Part shown: piece by piece, positions 1 to 13,292 of the stretch
Layout of the letters: the number at the start of each line of letters is the position of its first letter
How positions within the stretch are numbered: position 1 is the stretch's first letter
Assembly (NCBI GenBank): GCA_028829895.1
Contig: CM054181.1
Location: 15,780,001 to 15,844,000, forward strand
Direction: 5' to 3'
Source: Sinotaia quadrata
Taxonomy: Eukaryota; Mollusca; Gastropoda; Architaenioglossa; Viviparidae
DNA: 64,000 nucleotides
The notes under the pieces: generated by a model
What the model was told of the DNA's origin: nothing
The model's database searches: none
What the model saw: only the letters and a program-made list of their open reading frames with translations
Program-made: the position numbers and the translations under genes

Positions 1-1818
1 TACCACAAAACTATTTGTTTAGAAATTAAGATTCTTACGTCGTGTTATGATTAACAGCTGAAGCTAATGATATAGGAAGTAAGTTAAGAGTTTTCTTTTT
101 TTTGGTTCAACAGAAAAACCTCAAAGATTTTGGGCAGGTTTCCCAGAATGTAGTGAGGGGAGCCAAAATCTTTCAGAGAAAGATTCTGAAATTGTTTCAT
201 CCATTTAATTATTTGTTGGTTTAGAAAATAATCTGGTCTAACTTTATAAAGAAGAGTTTGAAATGGCAATGATTAAAATATACGCAATGAACATTTATTC
301 TGTGCCCAACTACAGGATAATAATTTAAAAAAATACTGTGTTGTTGGTCTTTATATTATAACAAATGAATGTGTTTATAACTTAATCTGGCAAGAAAAGT
401 TTTCATTTAACTTGTGATTTTAATTTAGTAAAATATTAATCACTATGGATTTACAAATTTCACATTTTAATTACATGTACCTTGTATCTTTAAACACCAA
501 TAACAACCAAAATAACAACTTCAGTACTGATTTGTATAATATACACTTGTACACAAACACAAACAATGGTGTTACAGCAGCAACATTAAAGTTCATCGAG
601 TACAGTAATAAATGAAGTTTGCTGAATAGTGTGCATTACTGCTTTATTAAACTTAAAGTGCACTTTGAGTTTTACTCTGGCCTGTAATCTTTAGATTTAT
701 CATCTTTATTGTGTAATGTTCGCAAAAACAACTTTATTCATTTTCTTATTTTGACTTTTACATGTACAAGTTTATTAATAAACATAATTAAAATGTTGAA
801 TTATCAATTTAATTACTTTACTAATTACATTTAAAAAAAATTTTTTTATCTGTTTATACAGGCATTTTGTATTCTATTTTCAATTTTATTCAGATAGCTA
901 CCTTATCTGGTATATGAAATTAATTAGTTTTGAATGTTTAAAGTGTTTTTAATGCTCGCATTTTTTTCATCATTTCAAATGCTTATAAAAGCATGTGGAA
1001 AGATGATAAATGTGGCAAAAGCTGTTTCATAATGAAAAATAGAATTAAAATGTCTATATCACTTAGTGGTTTCCTCGTGTACTTAACAAATTTCATTTCC
1101 AAATACCTGCCTGTTGCCTAACATTTCTATCACTTGTTTCTCTGCATTCAAAATCTACTAATGCTTGACAATTCATTACTCACACATATACACACATGCA
1201 CATGGATGGGAAAGTAAATTGTTTTCACACTTGTATAGTTTAAGAACTGGAAATATAAATACATTTATAATAATGTTATTATTTTAGTATTAAAAGTTGC
1301 AAACATCATAACTCTATGCATGGGACAGCCATATAGTTGGATAAATCGCAAAGGAGGGGCTAAATGCCAAACCTTTAAAATGATTTGTATACAAAGCACT
1401 GATACTTTCATTGATTGGAATTATAAATGAACAGGTGTGGGTCTTTTAAAGACACTTAGCGTAGAGCTTACTGTTATTTTTATTTTTTTAAAAACTTATT
1501 GAATTCTTATTTATTTAATTGGATCTAATTATTTTTCTCAAAGAAATAGGAATCATGCCACAGCCTTCTTTTTGACTTATATATCTCGTTTGTTTGTGTA
1601 TCTATCTATCTATCTATCTATGATGTGGACCCCCATTGTCTTGTCTTTAAAATGAATCAATTTGAACACACCATATATATATTTATAAATAATTCTTAAC
1701 AGTTTGTGAAATGCTAAAACTTTGGTTCAATCACTACTTAACAAACTGTACTTGATGTACTGGAATTAGAAAAGTCGGAACTTAGTTACTGGTGAATACA
1801 ATCCTAACTGTTCTCTTC
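1..1818. other. AT-rich non-coding DNA
   Basis: No convincing gene is visible. The stretch is AT-rich with frequent stops on both strands and a short TATC microsatellite near 1599-1621. It may be part of the last intron of receptor A, whose tail exon has not been found. A 61-codon minus-strand frame at 84-269 is discussed among the rejected items. Confidence 0.6.
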
Positions 1819-1826
1819 CTTTATAT

Positions 1827-3144
1827 CAGTGGTGCACAAACTCCGGCCCGCCGATGTCCAACAAAAAAGTCAATTGTTTACTCATACACTGCGCGATTTG
1901 AAACAAAGCAGCACCTCCTGACCCATTTGTCCAGGCGCTCCGTGCAGATAATGTCTGCCCGCTGACATAACACTCACAGAGGTAAGAGAAAAAGGCTATA
2001 CTGAGATGGGTAGATGGGCGGCAAACCCCACGCATATGTACTCGCCCCTTCCTGTGGTTTCCTGTGATACGGTTGGTCAGTAGCTGTTAAGTGTTAGTGT
2101 CCGACCTACCACATTCCCTTGTTTATTTTGATTATATTTTTGTAACAAAATGGCAGCTAACCATAAAAGAAAAGTTAACGATGAAAACCGGCAGTTTAAT
2201 GATGACTGGACTCTACAATACTGTTTTGTTCAACAACAGACGAACATTATTTGGCAAAGGTTTCTAATATAAAATGTCATTATGTGACAAAGCATCAAGA
2301 TTTCCACAACGTTGTTGGTGACGAACGAACAGCTCGAATTGAATCGTTCGCTGAATCGCCAGCAGAACATTTTCTCAAAGCAGTCAGCAGATTTTAGTGC
2401 AGCGTGTGAGGTCAGTTACGAGATTTCGTTGATGACTGCGAAATCTGACCCGACCTTTCACTGACCGTGATTTTGTCCAGCAATGTATGATTACTGCATC
2501 AGAAAAGTTGTGTCCAAAAGCAGTTCGCAAGCTGCAGATGATGGCTTTTGAATCGTATGACAGTTCAACGAAGAATTTCACACTTCTCAGCAGACGTGAC
2601 AACACAGCTTGCAAACAAAGGAGCCAACTTTAACATGTCCGCAGAATACCAGCTAGAACTTACTGATCTCCAGGCATCTGATGAATTGCGTGATACTTAC
2701 TGAGAAAACAGTTTGCTTGACTTCTACAGAACACTGCCTGATACATTTGCTAATCTGAAAGATAATGCACTTGTCCACACCAGCACATTTGGCAGCACAT
2801 ATTGCTGCGAACAGACTTTCTCACAGATGAAACTGAACAAAAGCAGCACCCGCAATCAGCTGACTGATGATAATCTGGAAGCAATTTTGCATCTTTCAAC
2901 GTCAAACATCAAGCCGGGCATTTCGAAGCTTGCAGATGACACGCAGCACTATCTATCACACGGACTTTGTGAAAGGTGACATATCATAACATTTTTAGAA
3001 TGAGTCTTAGTATGCAGCTTCTTTGTCGTAATTATAGTGTTAATCGTTATTTGTGTGTTCTTAGATGTGATGTCTATCTTGTGTGGGACGATTTTGATCT
3101 TCACATTTCTGTGGCCCCCGACTCCGAAAGTTTGTGCACCACTG
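1827..3144 (+). mobile_element. Decayed hAT DNA transposon with intact ends
   Basis: The element is about 1.3 kb. It starts CAGTGGTGCACAAACT and ends with the reverse complement of CAGTGGTGCACAAACTTTC, so the terminal inverted repeats match over at least 16 bp. It is flanked by an 8-bp target-site duplication, ctttatat at 1819-1826 and ctttataa at 3145-3152 (7 of 8 identical), which is the length expected for hAT elements. Inside are pieces of a transposase related to the BED-finger/GTF2IRD2-like hAT group, with stops, frameshifts and a large internal deletion. It cannot encode an active enzyme but could have been moved by a relative. It lies just downstream of receptor exon A, probably in that gene's last intron. 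Confidence 0.85.
2150..2979 (+). pseudogene. hAT transposase relic (BED-type N-terminus and dimerisation C-terminus)
   Basis: Reading begins at an ATG at 2150 with MAANHKRKVNDENRQF, the usual start of ZBED/GTF2IRD2-like hAT transposases, and stops after about 40 codons. Further on, in other frames, come KHQDFHNVVGDERTARIES and then a longer open piece (2713-2979). That piece contains FGSTYCCEQTFSQMKLNKS followed by RNQLTDDNLEAIL, the conserved hAT C-terminal dimerisation region. Most of the catalytic middle is missing. Frameshifts and in-frame stops between the blocks show that this is a dead gene. The family assignment rests on recognising these motifs and was not checked by a search. Confidence 0.75.
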
Positions 3145-3346
3145 CTTTATAAGAACAATATTTTAGGAAGCAAAAGTAAGTTGCTGAATGCACGAGCTAA
3201 ATTTTGGTCCGAGAAACACATCTCTAACCAGTAGTATTGATAATAAAACTGTTTGCAGATGAAAGCTAGGAATAATGAATAAGTAAAATCATATTTAATG
3301 AACTTCACATGTACCAAGTAATCAACAATCCTGCAGAGTGACATAC

Positions 3347-4226
3347 CTTTATATTTACCAAAAGGCAAGACTTTCTTAAACTGTTTCCGGAGGTGTCTGT
3401 TGCCATATGTGTACAGGATAGGGTTGATGATGGACTTGACGTGACTCAGCAGAATAAAAAATGAGATTATCGTAAAAGGCGGGCTGAGGTCCTTATCGAA
3501 GAGAAGAATGATGTTCAAGGTGTCAAGAGGTGCACGGCACACCACAAACAGGAGAGTGACATAGCTGAACGAGTACACTTCCTTTTCAAACATCGCTCGG
3601 CTGCGCTCTTGCCAAGGGTCCAAGTACAAAACATTTTTACGAATGTTGGACAGTATATAGCTGTAGATGGCCGCCATGATGCATAAAGACACACAGTTAA
3701 TAATGAAGATGAAGACGTATACCACATACTCCTGTGGAATCACTTTTTCAGGAATGCAGGCAGTAAACTCGCTGCCTTTCTTAGGGACGATGTGCCATAC
3801 AAGTGGCATGAAACTATACAGAACAGCCATCATCCAGATCAAGACTATAATGATCGAGACCTTCCGATTGTTTACCATCAGACTGTAAAGTATACGGTAT
3901 TTGTAAGCGATGAATCGATCAACGGCCAGACCGAGGAGATTGAGGACGAAGACGCTGGGAAAGAAGTAAGTCACTGAGCTCAGCAGCAAACAGCCGATGA
4001 AATGCTGTGGCAGGAGCAACTGGTTAAGGACAGTAAGAGGCGGAAGGACAACTCCTGCCCAGAAGTCCGCAGAAGCGAGACTGACTATGAAGAGGTTTTG
4101 AGGCGTGCGTAGTTTTTGCTTGCTTAACACGGCCATTATCACCAAGATGTTTCCCCACACAGTTAGAATCCCGATTGCGAGCTCAGCTGTGAGAAAGGAA
4201 ATCACCTCTATGTTCCATGACACCAT
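3347..4226 (-). CDS. Receptor A: adenosine-receptor-like class A GPCR, 7TM exon
   Basis: A seven-helix plasma-membrane receptor of the rhodopsin class, encoded in one large exon from the ATG at 4226. Visible landmarks are E15 (1.39), GN at 25-26 (N1.50), LASAD with D54 (2.50), C79 at the start of TM3, D103-R104-F105 in place of DRY, a loop-2 Cys, C230-R231-A232-P233 in TM6, N238 (6.55), LSH at 260-262, and an intact N268-P-I-L-Y272. The Glu in TM1 together with Ser-His in TM7 is typical of adenosine receptors. The loop-2 Phe that stacks on adenine is replaced (C-I-P), and the TM6 toggle Trp is Arg. The frame stays open to 3147, but an almost ideal donor, AAAG|GTATGT, sits at 3347/3346 right after GKYK, so the last 66 or so codons are probably intron. 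The tail exon was not found, so the gene is partial here. It is the most canonical of the four at NPxxY. Confidence 0.85.
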
Positions 4227-7200
4227 TTGTGAAACTAGCGATCGTTTGCACTCTGCTCGCCGAGACTATAAAGGGCACAGCTCTTTCGGTTTTCAGCTTT
4301 CATTTTCTTATCTAGATTTAAATGGTTGGACAAACAATCTGTTTTGTGATACGTGAACCAGTTGTGTTCTATCATCATGGTGCATTTACTTCCCTGAAAC
4401 CCAAACCAACAGTCTCTTCTCTACACTTTCTGTTGCAACACATTTTGACACCACTGCCACTTTTAGTGCCGCCATTTCTCATGTTAGTTGAGTTGTTAGG
4501 CAGGTAATAAGTTATTGTACTGCATACATTTATTACTGTTAATCTCTTCTAACGCCCAAGACAACATCGGCGTGAAGCATAATCATGATTCAATTTTTTC
4601 TTCATGAGATCTAAGATTAGAGTGTTAGACTAACATATTCAGATTTAAAGCAATGAAACATTTTCTGTAAATCGTTAATCTCTTCTTTCCCCCTCCTTTT
4701 TTTTGTGGCGACTGCAGAAAGTTATGAGAGTGGTGTAGAAAGTTTTCTTTTGTCCAGGACAAGAGGTGACAAGAATCTGAGAAATAATAATAAAAACTAA
4801 AAAACACAATTGTTTAAAAAATAATTAGAAGTAGACAATAATTGAAAAAAAATTTTAAATGGCAAAAACAGTAAATGTAAAATTAAATATTAAAAATAAT
4901 ATGTGCATATACACACATACACACACACAAACAAGTGTAAAATCATGCTGCTTTAAATACTATCAGATTGGCTTGACAATGCTGAATGCGTGAGAAGAAA
5001 ATTAAGGAAAAAAAAAATAATAAAAGAAAGACTAACTCAACTGCTTTAAAAATCGTCAAAAGCCTTAACAAAGTGTAAGAAGAAAATTAAAAAATAGCAA
5101 TAGAAAGTCTAACTGTGTTTTAAAAACTATCAGAAGACCTGACAATTTTGTAGGAAGAAAGTTGTAAAAAGTAAAAGCAAAAGAAAATCTAATGGTACCT
5201 TAAAAATTATCAGAAGACTTGATGTGTACATGAATGCCCATGTATTATGAAATGCGATCACAAGACTTGAAATGTGCACCTTAAAATTTAATTTTCTAAA
5301 GTTTTCCTCTAGAATATTTCAAGGTGGTTTACTCGATTCTGAGGTGATCTGGGACAATTGTCTACTGTCTTAGATTTAGTGAATAGTGAAAATTATTTTA
5401 TTTCTGACCATGTCCGGATTTAAAAAACTCGATTTCTTGGACAGTATTGAACGGTAAAGTTTCTCAACATGAAACTTGAAGCGATCAGCTTACTAACGAT
5501 GGGTGTGGAAAAATAAGCTCTTCATTAAAAAAAAAAAATGTTAAAAACTAATACTTAATTGTAATTTGTTAGGAACCATATTTTTAATTAAAATAAAAAT
5601 CTGTTCCCTTTTGTCATCATTTTTGTAATGAGTGTAATTATATGAAAATGTGAAGAATATATGTACACTTATAATTCCAAGAATAAATGCATCATGCAGT
5701 TAAAATTCTATACAAATTGCGTCAAAGAGGTTGTATTATAATTCCACTGAATCGTACTGACTGGCCTTGGCTAACTCAAAACAACTGCTCTAACATTTAT
5801 GATACATTAATTCTGAAACAGCAGTAATATTAAAATGTCTCGGTAATTTTTAAAATTTACCTAGTTGGGCAAATTCATTAGCTTTATGGCAAAGCATTTC
5901 TTGATAATATCTATTTAAAAAGATTTACACAACATAAAGTACATAATCTATATATGAATCCATCAGAAGGACTACAAACAACTCTCTCCCACTACACATC
6001 TATAGACTACATAGTCTTGACTAGAAATGCTCTCAGCTATCTTTTTCAGTCATATGGTTTATTTTTTCCTTAATCACAAATACATTTCCTGAGGTATGCA
6101 AGCATCCATCCTCGAAATCAACGATTGCTGGAAAAGGATGTAAAGGGGGGAAAAAATCAATCATTCAGTCAAATGGTAAAAAGAATTGAAAGTTCACAGA
6201 TACAAAAAATAGGCTTACTAATGTAAATAGTCATCTAACTAAAACAAACATTTATAATTTAAATTTACAGACTGAATCTTTAATGCTTTAGGAGAGGCAT
6301 TATGTATATATTAAATATAATATTTAACTTTGCTTCACAGAATTAACAGCTGTTGATATTATTACCCAGATTCAACTACAGTTGAAGTCATTAGGCCAGA
6401 TTTAATCACTACTGCTGATGTCATTAGGCCAGCTTTAATCACTACAGTTGATGTCATTAGGCCAGATTTAATCACTACAGATGATGTCATTAGGTCAGAT
6501 TTACTCATTAAAGTTGATGCAGTTTGAGAACTACTAAGAGAACTTATAGTAAAGAATTGTACAGAATTTAGTCATCTATTTTATATTTTCCAAACACTAT
6601 GACATACTGCTTTCATTTGCAAATTAAATCATTCCTTCTTGATATTGATAAAAATTAAACTATCCAAAATATTTATTTAGCTTCCTCTCAAACAAAGAAA
6701 TATATTTTACTTGGCCATAAAACAGGTGAGGTAAGAAAAAAGTTAGACTTAAATTAGCTATACTGTCATGGCTAGTACATACTATCAAATGATAAGATTA
6801 CTTTAAATACACATACACTCTTCATACTTCCACATTTATAATTATTTCGAGAATGAAGAATACAAAGGAACAGAATTTTAGAGCAATATAATTGTGAAGT
6901 TACTTACACTAGTTAAGGAATAACTGATCTATTAGTAAATTTATGGTAGATTACGAGTTGGTACTAAAAGTAAAACATATCTCATTGTTTCTTCATCCTC
7001 AAAGATGTTATCAAACATAGACGGAAAATGATTGGTGAAAGGAATGAATTTCAGGAGATAAAAAAATTGTCACATTTCAAAGTAACTGAATTCAAAATCA
7101 TTGAGCTGAAATTTACTTATTTATTACCATTAACAACAACAGTGTCAGCTTTAAAAAAAAAAAAGAGTAATTTCTTTAAGAATTTTTTAAAGGCACCTAA

Positions 7201-9237
7201 TAGAAATCCTTTTTAAACTAAAAACTTTACAAAACGACCAGTTTCAACAGTTTGTTTTAAATGGTTTACACTAAAGATAATACTAAATAATTCACAAAAC
7301 TACACACCCACCCACCCAACCAACCAATTTAAAGCAAAGTGCACACAAGACCAGACTGATTTAAACTAATTAAAAATAATACTCTTTATTTAAATTTATG
7401 TTACATCCACTGGTTAGGTTGATTATATTTGTCTTGAGAAATCTTTGATATCACTAGCTTAAACTGAATATACAAGAACAATTTGTAAAACAGCAAGATT
7501 TAGGTAGCATAGGCCTGACATTTTTAATTAGCAGATTACACTAGAAAGAAATACTATAATTGTATTATTTGTAAAGACAAATAGCACAATCAGCAATGAT
7601 AAAAGAACTGGTTATGTAAAACAAACATCAGAAAATATCCTTCAGTATTTTCTAAGTTTAAATATAGAATTTAAATGTAGGGGAAGAGTCACCCATTAAA
7701 TTAAAAAAAGAAGAAAATATTTCATACCTGATTTTACTTATTTGACCTATTTTTAGTATTTCACATTTCAATGCTGCTATTTCCAGAGTTTAAGAAACAT
7801 TTATATTTTAGTGATGACCAGACGTTCGATTCTTTTAGATAATAGATAAATAAATAATGCCTTTACTTGCCCATTATTAGAAAAATATATTTTAATAGAG
7901 TCAACTCTTCTGGCATAGGGATACTGTAGGAATCGTCTAGATCTAACAGTTTCCATATCAAATTTAGCAAGACTAAGACTTATTTACATAATTTATTATT
8001 GATTTATGCCTGGGGCAGATGTTACAGTCACCTTAAAAACAAATGTAGATTTACAGCAATTAACTAATGCCCCCTACTTACCCCTCCCTCAGCAAGTGAA
8101 TAATAATCACCAATTCATACTTTAAGTGAAAGGAAAACTGTCAAAGATAGGGTACATAGACTACCCATAATCAATTTTTATTATACGCGCGTGCATGTGT
8201 TTATGTATGTGTGTATATAATATAAAGTGAAATGTTAAAAGACTAACTGTCGCGCATATATGATCTAAGAATCTAGACAAGCACTCAAACTCACCATCCT
8301 ACTATTGTATCTGCATATTTGGCCACTATTATTATTTTTAAAAAATCCAACAAAATACCGAATCAAAGAAATCAGGTGTTTTGCTAAAGTGTCTGAATGT
8401 TTATTAATTGAAGGCATAATTAGTATGCACTCTGTTAATACACCATCTCAGAAGATTAGATCGAATAAAGATAAGTATATACGCAAATGTTGAAATTGAA
8501 ATGCAATAAGTAGAACTAAACAGCATCTTTGTATACGTTAAAAGAAACAACAACATGAAATTACTTTTAAAAAAACCCTTTAAAACCACTAGAAAACGAT
8601 GACAATTCCAAGAATGAAATTTCACGAATGTGACTGGGTTAATACATAAATTAAACTACATTACCAAGCTTCAGCCGTTTCCCTTTTTGCGAGTTCAAAT
8701 TAGATAACTCTCGAGTTATTAATGTAGAGTGATTTCGTATGATTTAGATTTTCATCTGCACGTACTGACATGTATGTATGCATTCAAGTGTTGAATGCTC
8801 TGTTTCGCACGAGGATGCTAAAGTGCTATCTATCTATATGGCTGCGAGTGTTTTTCTTTTTGTACGACACAATACAAGTGATAAACAAATTCGAATCATT
8901 TCGTAAACTTAGAAATTTCATACATTACAATGCACTAAGAGTATTGCTGCTGAAAAGGTCAATAACACCACACGGCACATTTAATTTATTGTGAATGGGA
9001 AATGAAAAGAACATTGGGGTATATCAGTGGATAGGTGTACTAGTATTTATTATTTATGCCTGCTTGCAACGTGACTGTTTAAAGAGATGTAATGAAACTA
9101 AAGTTGAACTTATGAACAGTTTCCATTAATTACTATTATTTTTTTCTAAATTTATTTGACTTCTTATGCACGAGGTCAGTGTATGTAGCGACAATGTATG
9201 TACATAGTACTTACATCAGGAATACACGTGTATGTAG
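4227..9237. other. Intergenic AT-rich DNA upstream of receptor A
   Basis: No gene is supported. The open frames are short, AT-rich and without recognisable motifs. The first 100 bases upstream of receptor A are the least AT-rich part and presumably hold its 5' UTR and promoter, but no clear core element in the right orientation was seen. A 33-bp minisatellite lies at 6381-6520. Confidence 0.5.
6381..6520. repeat. 33-bp minisatellite, about 4 copies
   Basis: Four head-to-tail copies of a 33-bp unit containing gatgtcattaggccag, starting at 6381, 6414, 6447 and 6480, with a few substitutions each and a partial fifth copy. Confidence 0.9.
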
Positions 9238-11650
9238 TCAGTGCATACGTATATATTTAATTAGCGAGGAACTGGCTTTGACTGAAAACGTCTCCCAACA
9301 GAGGCAGGAGTGTGGGAGGTAGCCAGCGTAACCACCATCTTCACCACCATTATCAGTGGTCGTTCTCGGTCCTGGATAGCTCTGAGGGGACTTGGTTCCC
9401 TTCAGTATATTCTGGGGTTCCACCCACCTCCCCGTGATGACGTTATGTGGCCATTTTATTGTCTGACTTATCTTTACAATTGTAACACGAAAATTCAAAA
9501 CTGCTTTATAAGTATATTTTAAAAGAAGAATTTACGAGAATAGATGTTTCGGCCAGATATCTTTCCCCAGGACAATGAAGGACAACGAAATGAGTAAGCC
9601 TACTGATTTTTTAAATTAAAAAAAAAAAGCATCATTGAGCTTTGCTTTTGTTTCATCATTATTAATAACCGTATTGTGTGAATGGAGGAGTGCTACTTAA
9701 CAGAAACTCGGTAGTGATTGTTTTGTATGTCTGCTAAACAGTATGAATGATTATGGCTTCATTCTTTCTCTCTCTCCCCACCTCCACCCCCGTTTAGCAG
9801 TCATAACAACTTTCGCAAAAAAAAAAAACAAAAAAAAAACTACACCGTTGATTTTTTTTATAAAAAAAAAGACTAGAATTTAACAGGCAAGAATTTGTTG
9901 AATTTTCTTTACAAAAGATATAATTTATTCAGGGCGTGTCCAGGAATTATCAGGTCAACATTATTTACAAAGATTGCTGTATGCGCACACTTAACATAAC
10001 CACTTTCCCCACAGTACAGTTCTTACTTATTTCTAAAGATCTGCTCCATAAAAGTTGCTACAATCTAAGTTCAAGATGCCGACGGCGCAAAACTATTCAG
10101 TTATTATTTCATTTCTAAATCTGTTTAGTTCCCAACATTCTCTTTAACTAGACTAATTTGCTTATATATTGAATTATTAATCAGAAAAGAAGAAAAAGAC
10201 ACATGATAATAAAACTCTTAGTAAAAATCTTATGGTAAAGGAGAACTTTGGATCCTCGCTAAATAAAGGAAAACGAAAGATCTCAGATTTAACTTAAGCG
10301 TTGAGGAAAAGCGGGTTACAAAAAAGGCCATTTCCTTTCAGAGACAGATGGACACCAAGGCAATGAAACTGCAAACAAAAAAAAAACCAAATATGGGCGC
10401 CCGCTACCCCCCCCCCCAAAAAAAAAAAAAAATCTGAAATAAGAAAAGCAACCAACACCGTTGTTGAAAACAGTTCACACTTCGTTCTCTCCACCCTACA
10501 TACAAAAACAAGCAACCAAACAATGCACAGGCTTAGATACAGTGCTACACTGTTACACAATCAAAACGCTAATCACAAAAACCTGCCAACACCGCAGATG
10601 AAAACAGAACACTTCCTCTTCCAACTCATCCTCAATACACAAGGAAGAAAAAACATACTCAACACTCTTTCTCACCTTCACGCAACATTCCTTATTCCCC
10701 ACCCAACCTCGGGACAAACCAGAAAACAATTTACAATAACCCTTTAGCCGCTCAAATAAGAAAAACAACAAACACAAAATCTGGGAGGGGAACGACGGAA
10801 GGAGGACGAGCATCCACAGTGTCCTTTCCCCTCCTGATAACAAGAAAAGGGAGGCAAGTCTCCCAGATTCCGAACAGTACGTCACCAGAGTAAAAACCCC
10901 TTGCAGGAATCCAAGAGAAAAGTTAAACGAACTGGCATGAATTTTCCATCAGCTGTGGTTTTGTCTTGGTGATCGTTGCCTTCCCTTAATCAGGCTTAAT
11001 GGTTCATTTCCCCCTTCCCCCCATCGCCTCCCACTGCCTTTAAACTGAGTGAAGTGGGAGAAGTGACAAGTGCTTGGTCTGTAGATTTTCGTAATTACTT
11101 TTTGAGGAACAAGAAATGCATGATGTGAAGAATTGCGTAGTGGTTACTTTTTGCTTTCAAGAGTTTCTTACTTCTGCGTACAGTGTGCATTGAGTGAGGA
11201 AGTGTCGAACTGTGTTGTCTTTCCTGCATCGTGTGCATGCTTTTGTTTGTCTGCTTGCAAAAAGCACTTTGATTATGCAATGTTTGACTGTGGTGTGTCT
11301 GCGCGGAGGAGGTTGTTCACTGTGCGGAGGACTGACAGGGAGTCTGCAAGGACGAGCATGTGTTTTTTGGAGCGCATGTTGTGTTTGTGATGACGTCATT
11401 TGAATTGCGACTCTTTCTGCGGCCATGATAGAGGGAAGGAGACGAAGATGAATATGCTTGCTGGTGTGCACCCTGCCGCTCCCATACTCATCCCACCTTT
11501 GGCAGAAATTTTTAGTATGTATATCTGTACGTGCGTGAGTGTTGTGCATAGTGTACGTATTCTAGTGCTTTTTATTGTATGCAGATGTGCTTTGTGTAAA
11601 AATGGGTTTTGAGGAGGGTGAAGTCTACCCGAGGAGGTGATGATCCTTGG
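9238..11650. other. GC-richer non-coding stretches with a CRE-like palindrome
   Basis: Two patches, about 9.25-9.46 kb and 10.45-11.65 kb, have clearly more G+C than their AT-rich surroundings. The second contains a TGACGTCA palindrome at 11391-11398. They could be a promoter or 5' exon area of an unrecognised gene, or remains of mobile DNA (see 11157-11270). No reading frame in them is convincing. Confidence 0.25.
11157..11270 (-). pseudogene. Possible non-LTR retrotransposon C-terminal CCHC remnant
   Basis: A minus-strand frame ends in CTRCRKDNTVRHFLTQC followed by TLYAEVRNS and a stop. The C-x2-C-x7-H-x4-C pattern followed by a 'LY..xR' segment resembles the C-terminal zinc knuckle of many non-LTR retrotransposon polyproteins. 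Nothing upstream in the same frame looks like reverse transcriptase, so at most a fragment survives. The pattern is short and could be chance. Confidence 0.3.
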
Positions 11651-12054
11651 GGAGATGGAGAGTAAATCTAAACTTTATTATGTCCACTTTAACCCTAGAT
11701 AATAATACAATTGGTTAATATCAGTAACAAACACATACATAAGTTGTTGGTGTGAGTCTTATATAACGATTTAATATCACCTAACATGTTCAGAATCAGT
11801 TTGGTGTTAATCTATATATCTAGATTGGATAACTCAGAAACTCTCATACCTGCACAAGGGGTACCTGTGTATTCAAGAAAACCCAATTTGGGATGAAGCG
11901 TTATTGAGGACAAGAAGCGAATTCATGGTAGTTTTGTTACATAAGCTTTGAAATATGATTTTAAAGATGCATGTCCTAAAATGCTTGTTTTTGAGGTCAA
12001 ACCTCAATATCATTAAATATTATTTGTAAGTGGTTTTATGATATTTATTTCTAG

Positions 12055-12102
12055 AGAATTGACCGATGTGAAGGGTCGACAACCTGGAACGAAGCTTTAA
12101 TG
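12055..12102 (+). CDS. Candidate 48-nt internal exon of an unrecognised gene
   Basis: A pyrimidine-rich acceptor (tatttatttctag) ends at 12054, and a good donor (ATG|GTAAGC) follows at 12103. The 48 bases between are GC-richer than the flanks, divisible by three and open in phase 0, reading RIDRCEGSTTWNEALM. These features suggest a small internal exon of a plus-strand gene in the 17-kb gap between receptors A and B. No other exon can be joined with confidence. The candidate at 15358 is compatible in phase. No family is recognised. Confidence 0.3.
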
Positions 12103-12873
12103 GTAAGCTATGACTCATACTATTGTACCAAGACTCCAAAAGATCCGTACATTTATTACACACACATTAAAATTGTTTTAGGCTTTGGCATTTTAAAACA
12201 ATATTTTTTTCACATATATTTTCATGTTATTGTATATTAAGCGAAATGGTGAACATGTGCAGAGAATGTGGTAATTGACAATGATATTCCACGAAAGTTT
12301 AATATAGATTTGACTATTTTTTTTCTCTTTTAAAACAAGATCTGGCTTGATTTTTCTTTCTTTTGTATTATTAAGATTTCACTTCGTTGAACATGTTACA
12401 CAGATAAGGTGAAATAAGATAACACTAGGCAAGACATGGATAAGGTAACCAAATGGAAGGAATGTATCGACGAAGAACCTTATAGATAAATGCATAAATG
12501 TCATGCATTATTTAAATATTATAAATAAACATTTGTGAATTATTTTATTTATACTTGAACAAAAAAGTTTTAGCTGGGCATTTTATAGCAATATATTTTC
12601 GCAAAAAAATATTATGTACGCCCATTTTTACTTCATAATGAAATGGGAAAAGAAAACATATATAAATAGTGCCATTTTTAGTGTGTCATTCGACATCAAC
12701 CGAATTTGAATGTTGCATCTTTTGAATTACAGGAGCATTATGTACAATATTTTTGTTGGTTACTATTTTGTTGAACTGTTTACAAAAATATTAACTTCTC
12801 ATTGCAATTCTAGAAAATAAGCATAGTATATATAGAGGTCTTTAATTTTGACGTTATCAATAGCAACAACGAA

Positions 12874-12875
<2 letters not shown>

Positions 12876-12937
<62 letters not shown>
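12876..12937. repeat. (CA)n microsatellite
   Basis: About 30 uninterrupted CA dinucleotides. Confidence 0.97.
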
Positions 12938-12939
<2 letters not shown>

Positions 12940-13184
12940 CACACACAATCACCGACAAGACACCAATTTTCATATTAAAGATAAAAAAAATCACAAATTT
13001 TGTAATAGATTCTCTGCCAAGTTATTATTTTAAAAAATGCTCTTTCTTTTCTTTTCTTTTTTAACAGCCACAATAAAAAAGAAATATAACCGAGGCTTTA
13101 GTTTCTAGCCAGCAATTCGAAAAATCACAGTAGTGCCCGCTCACTAAGTGGCTCCCCATCCCACCACCAACACCCCCCACAGAT

Positions 13185-13185
<1 letters not shown>

Positions 13186-13238
<53 letters not shown>
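13186..13238. repeat. (CA)n microsatellite
   Basis: About 26 CA dinucleotides lying just downstream (minus-strand sense) of the repeat-protein reading frame that ends at 13293. Confidence 0.97.
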
Positions 13239-13292
13239 GCATCCCATGTTGTCGGACCTACATATAACTCAGTGCAGGCCTGCCTCAAGCGA

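Noticed and set aside
84..269. A minus-strand frame that could be read as the tail exon of receptor A, with an acceptor at 242-243 in the right phase.
   Set aside because: The pyrimidine tract is weak, the tail is not Ser/acid-rich, it lacks similarity to the C and D tails, and a one-in-three phase match is expected by chance.
3147..3346. Extension of the receptor A frame beyond helix 8 to 3147.
   Set aside because: It lies beyond a near-perfect donor shared in position and phase with three paralogues, and its end overlaps the region next to the hAT insertion.
11391..11398. TGACGTCA palindromes (also 31695-31702, 62366-62373 and within the 42.5-kb array) as cAMP response elements.
   Set aside because: About one such 8-mer is expected by chance in a window of this size, and one set belongs to a minisatellite; there is no positional link to a mapped promoter.
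11157..11549. A 130-codon minus-strand frame as a whole gene.
   Set aside because: Only the last 35 or so residues look like a known motif; the rest is His/Thr-rich low-complexity sequence with overlapping frames on the other strand.
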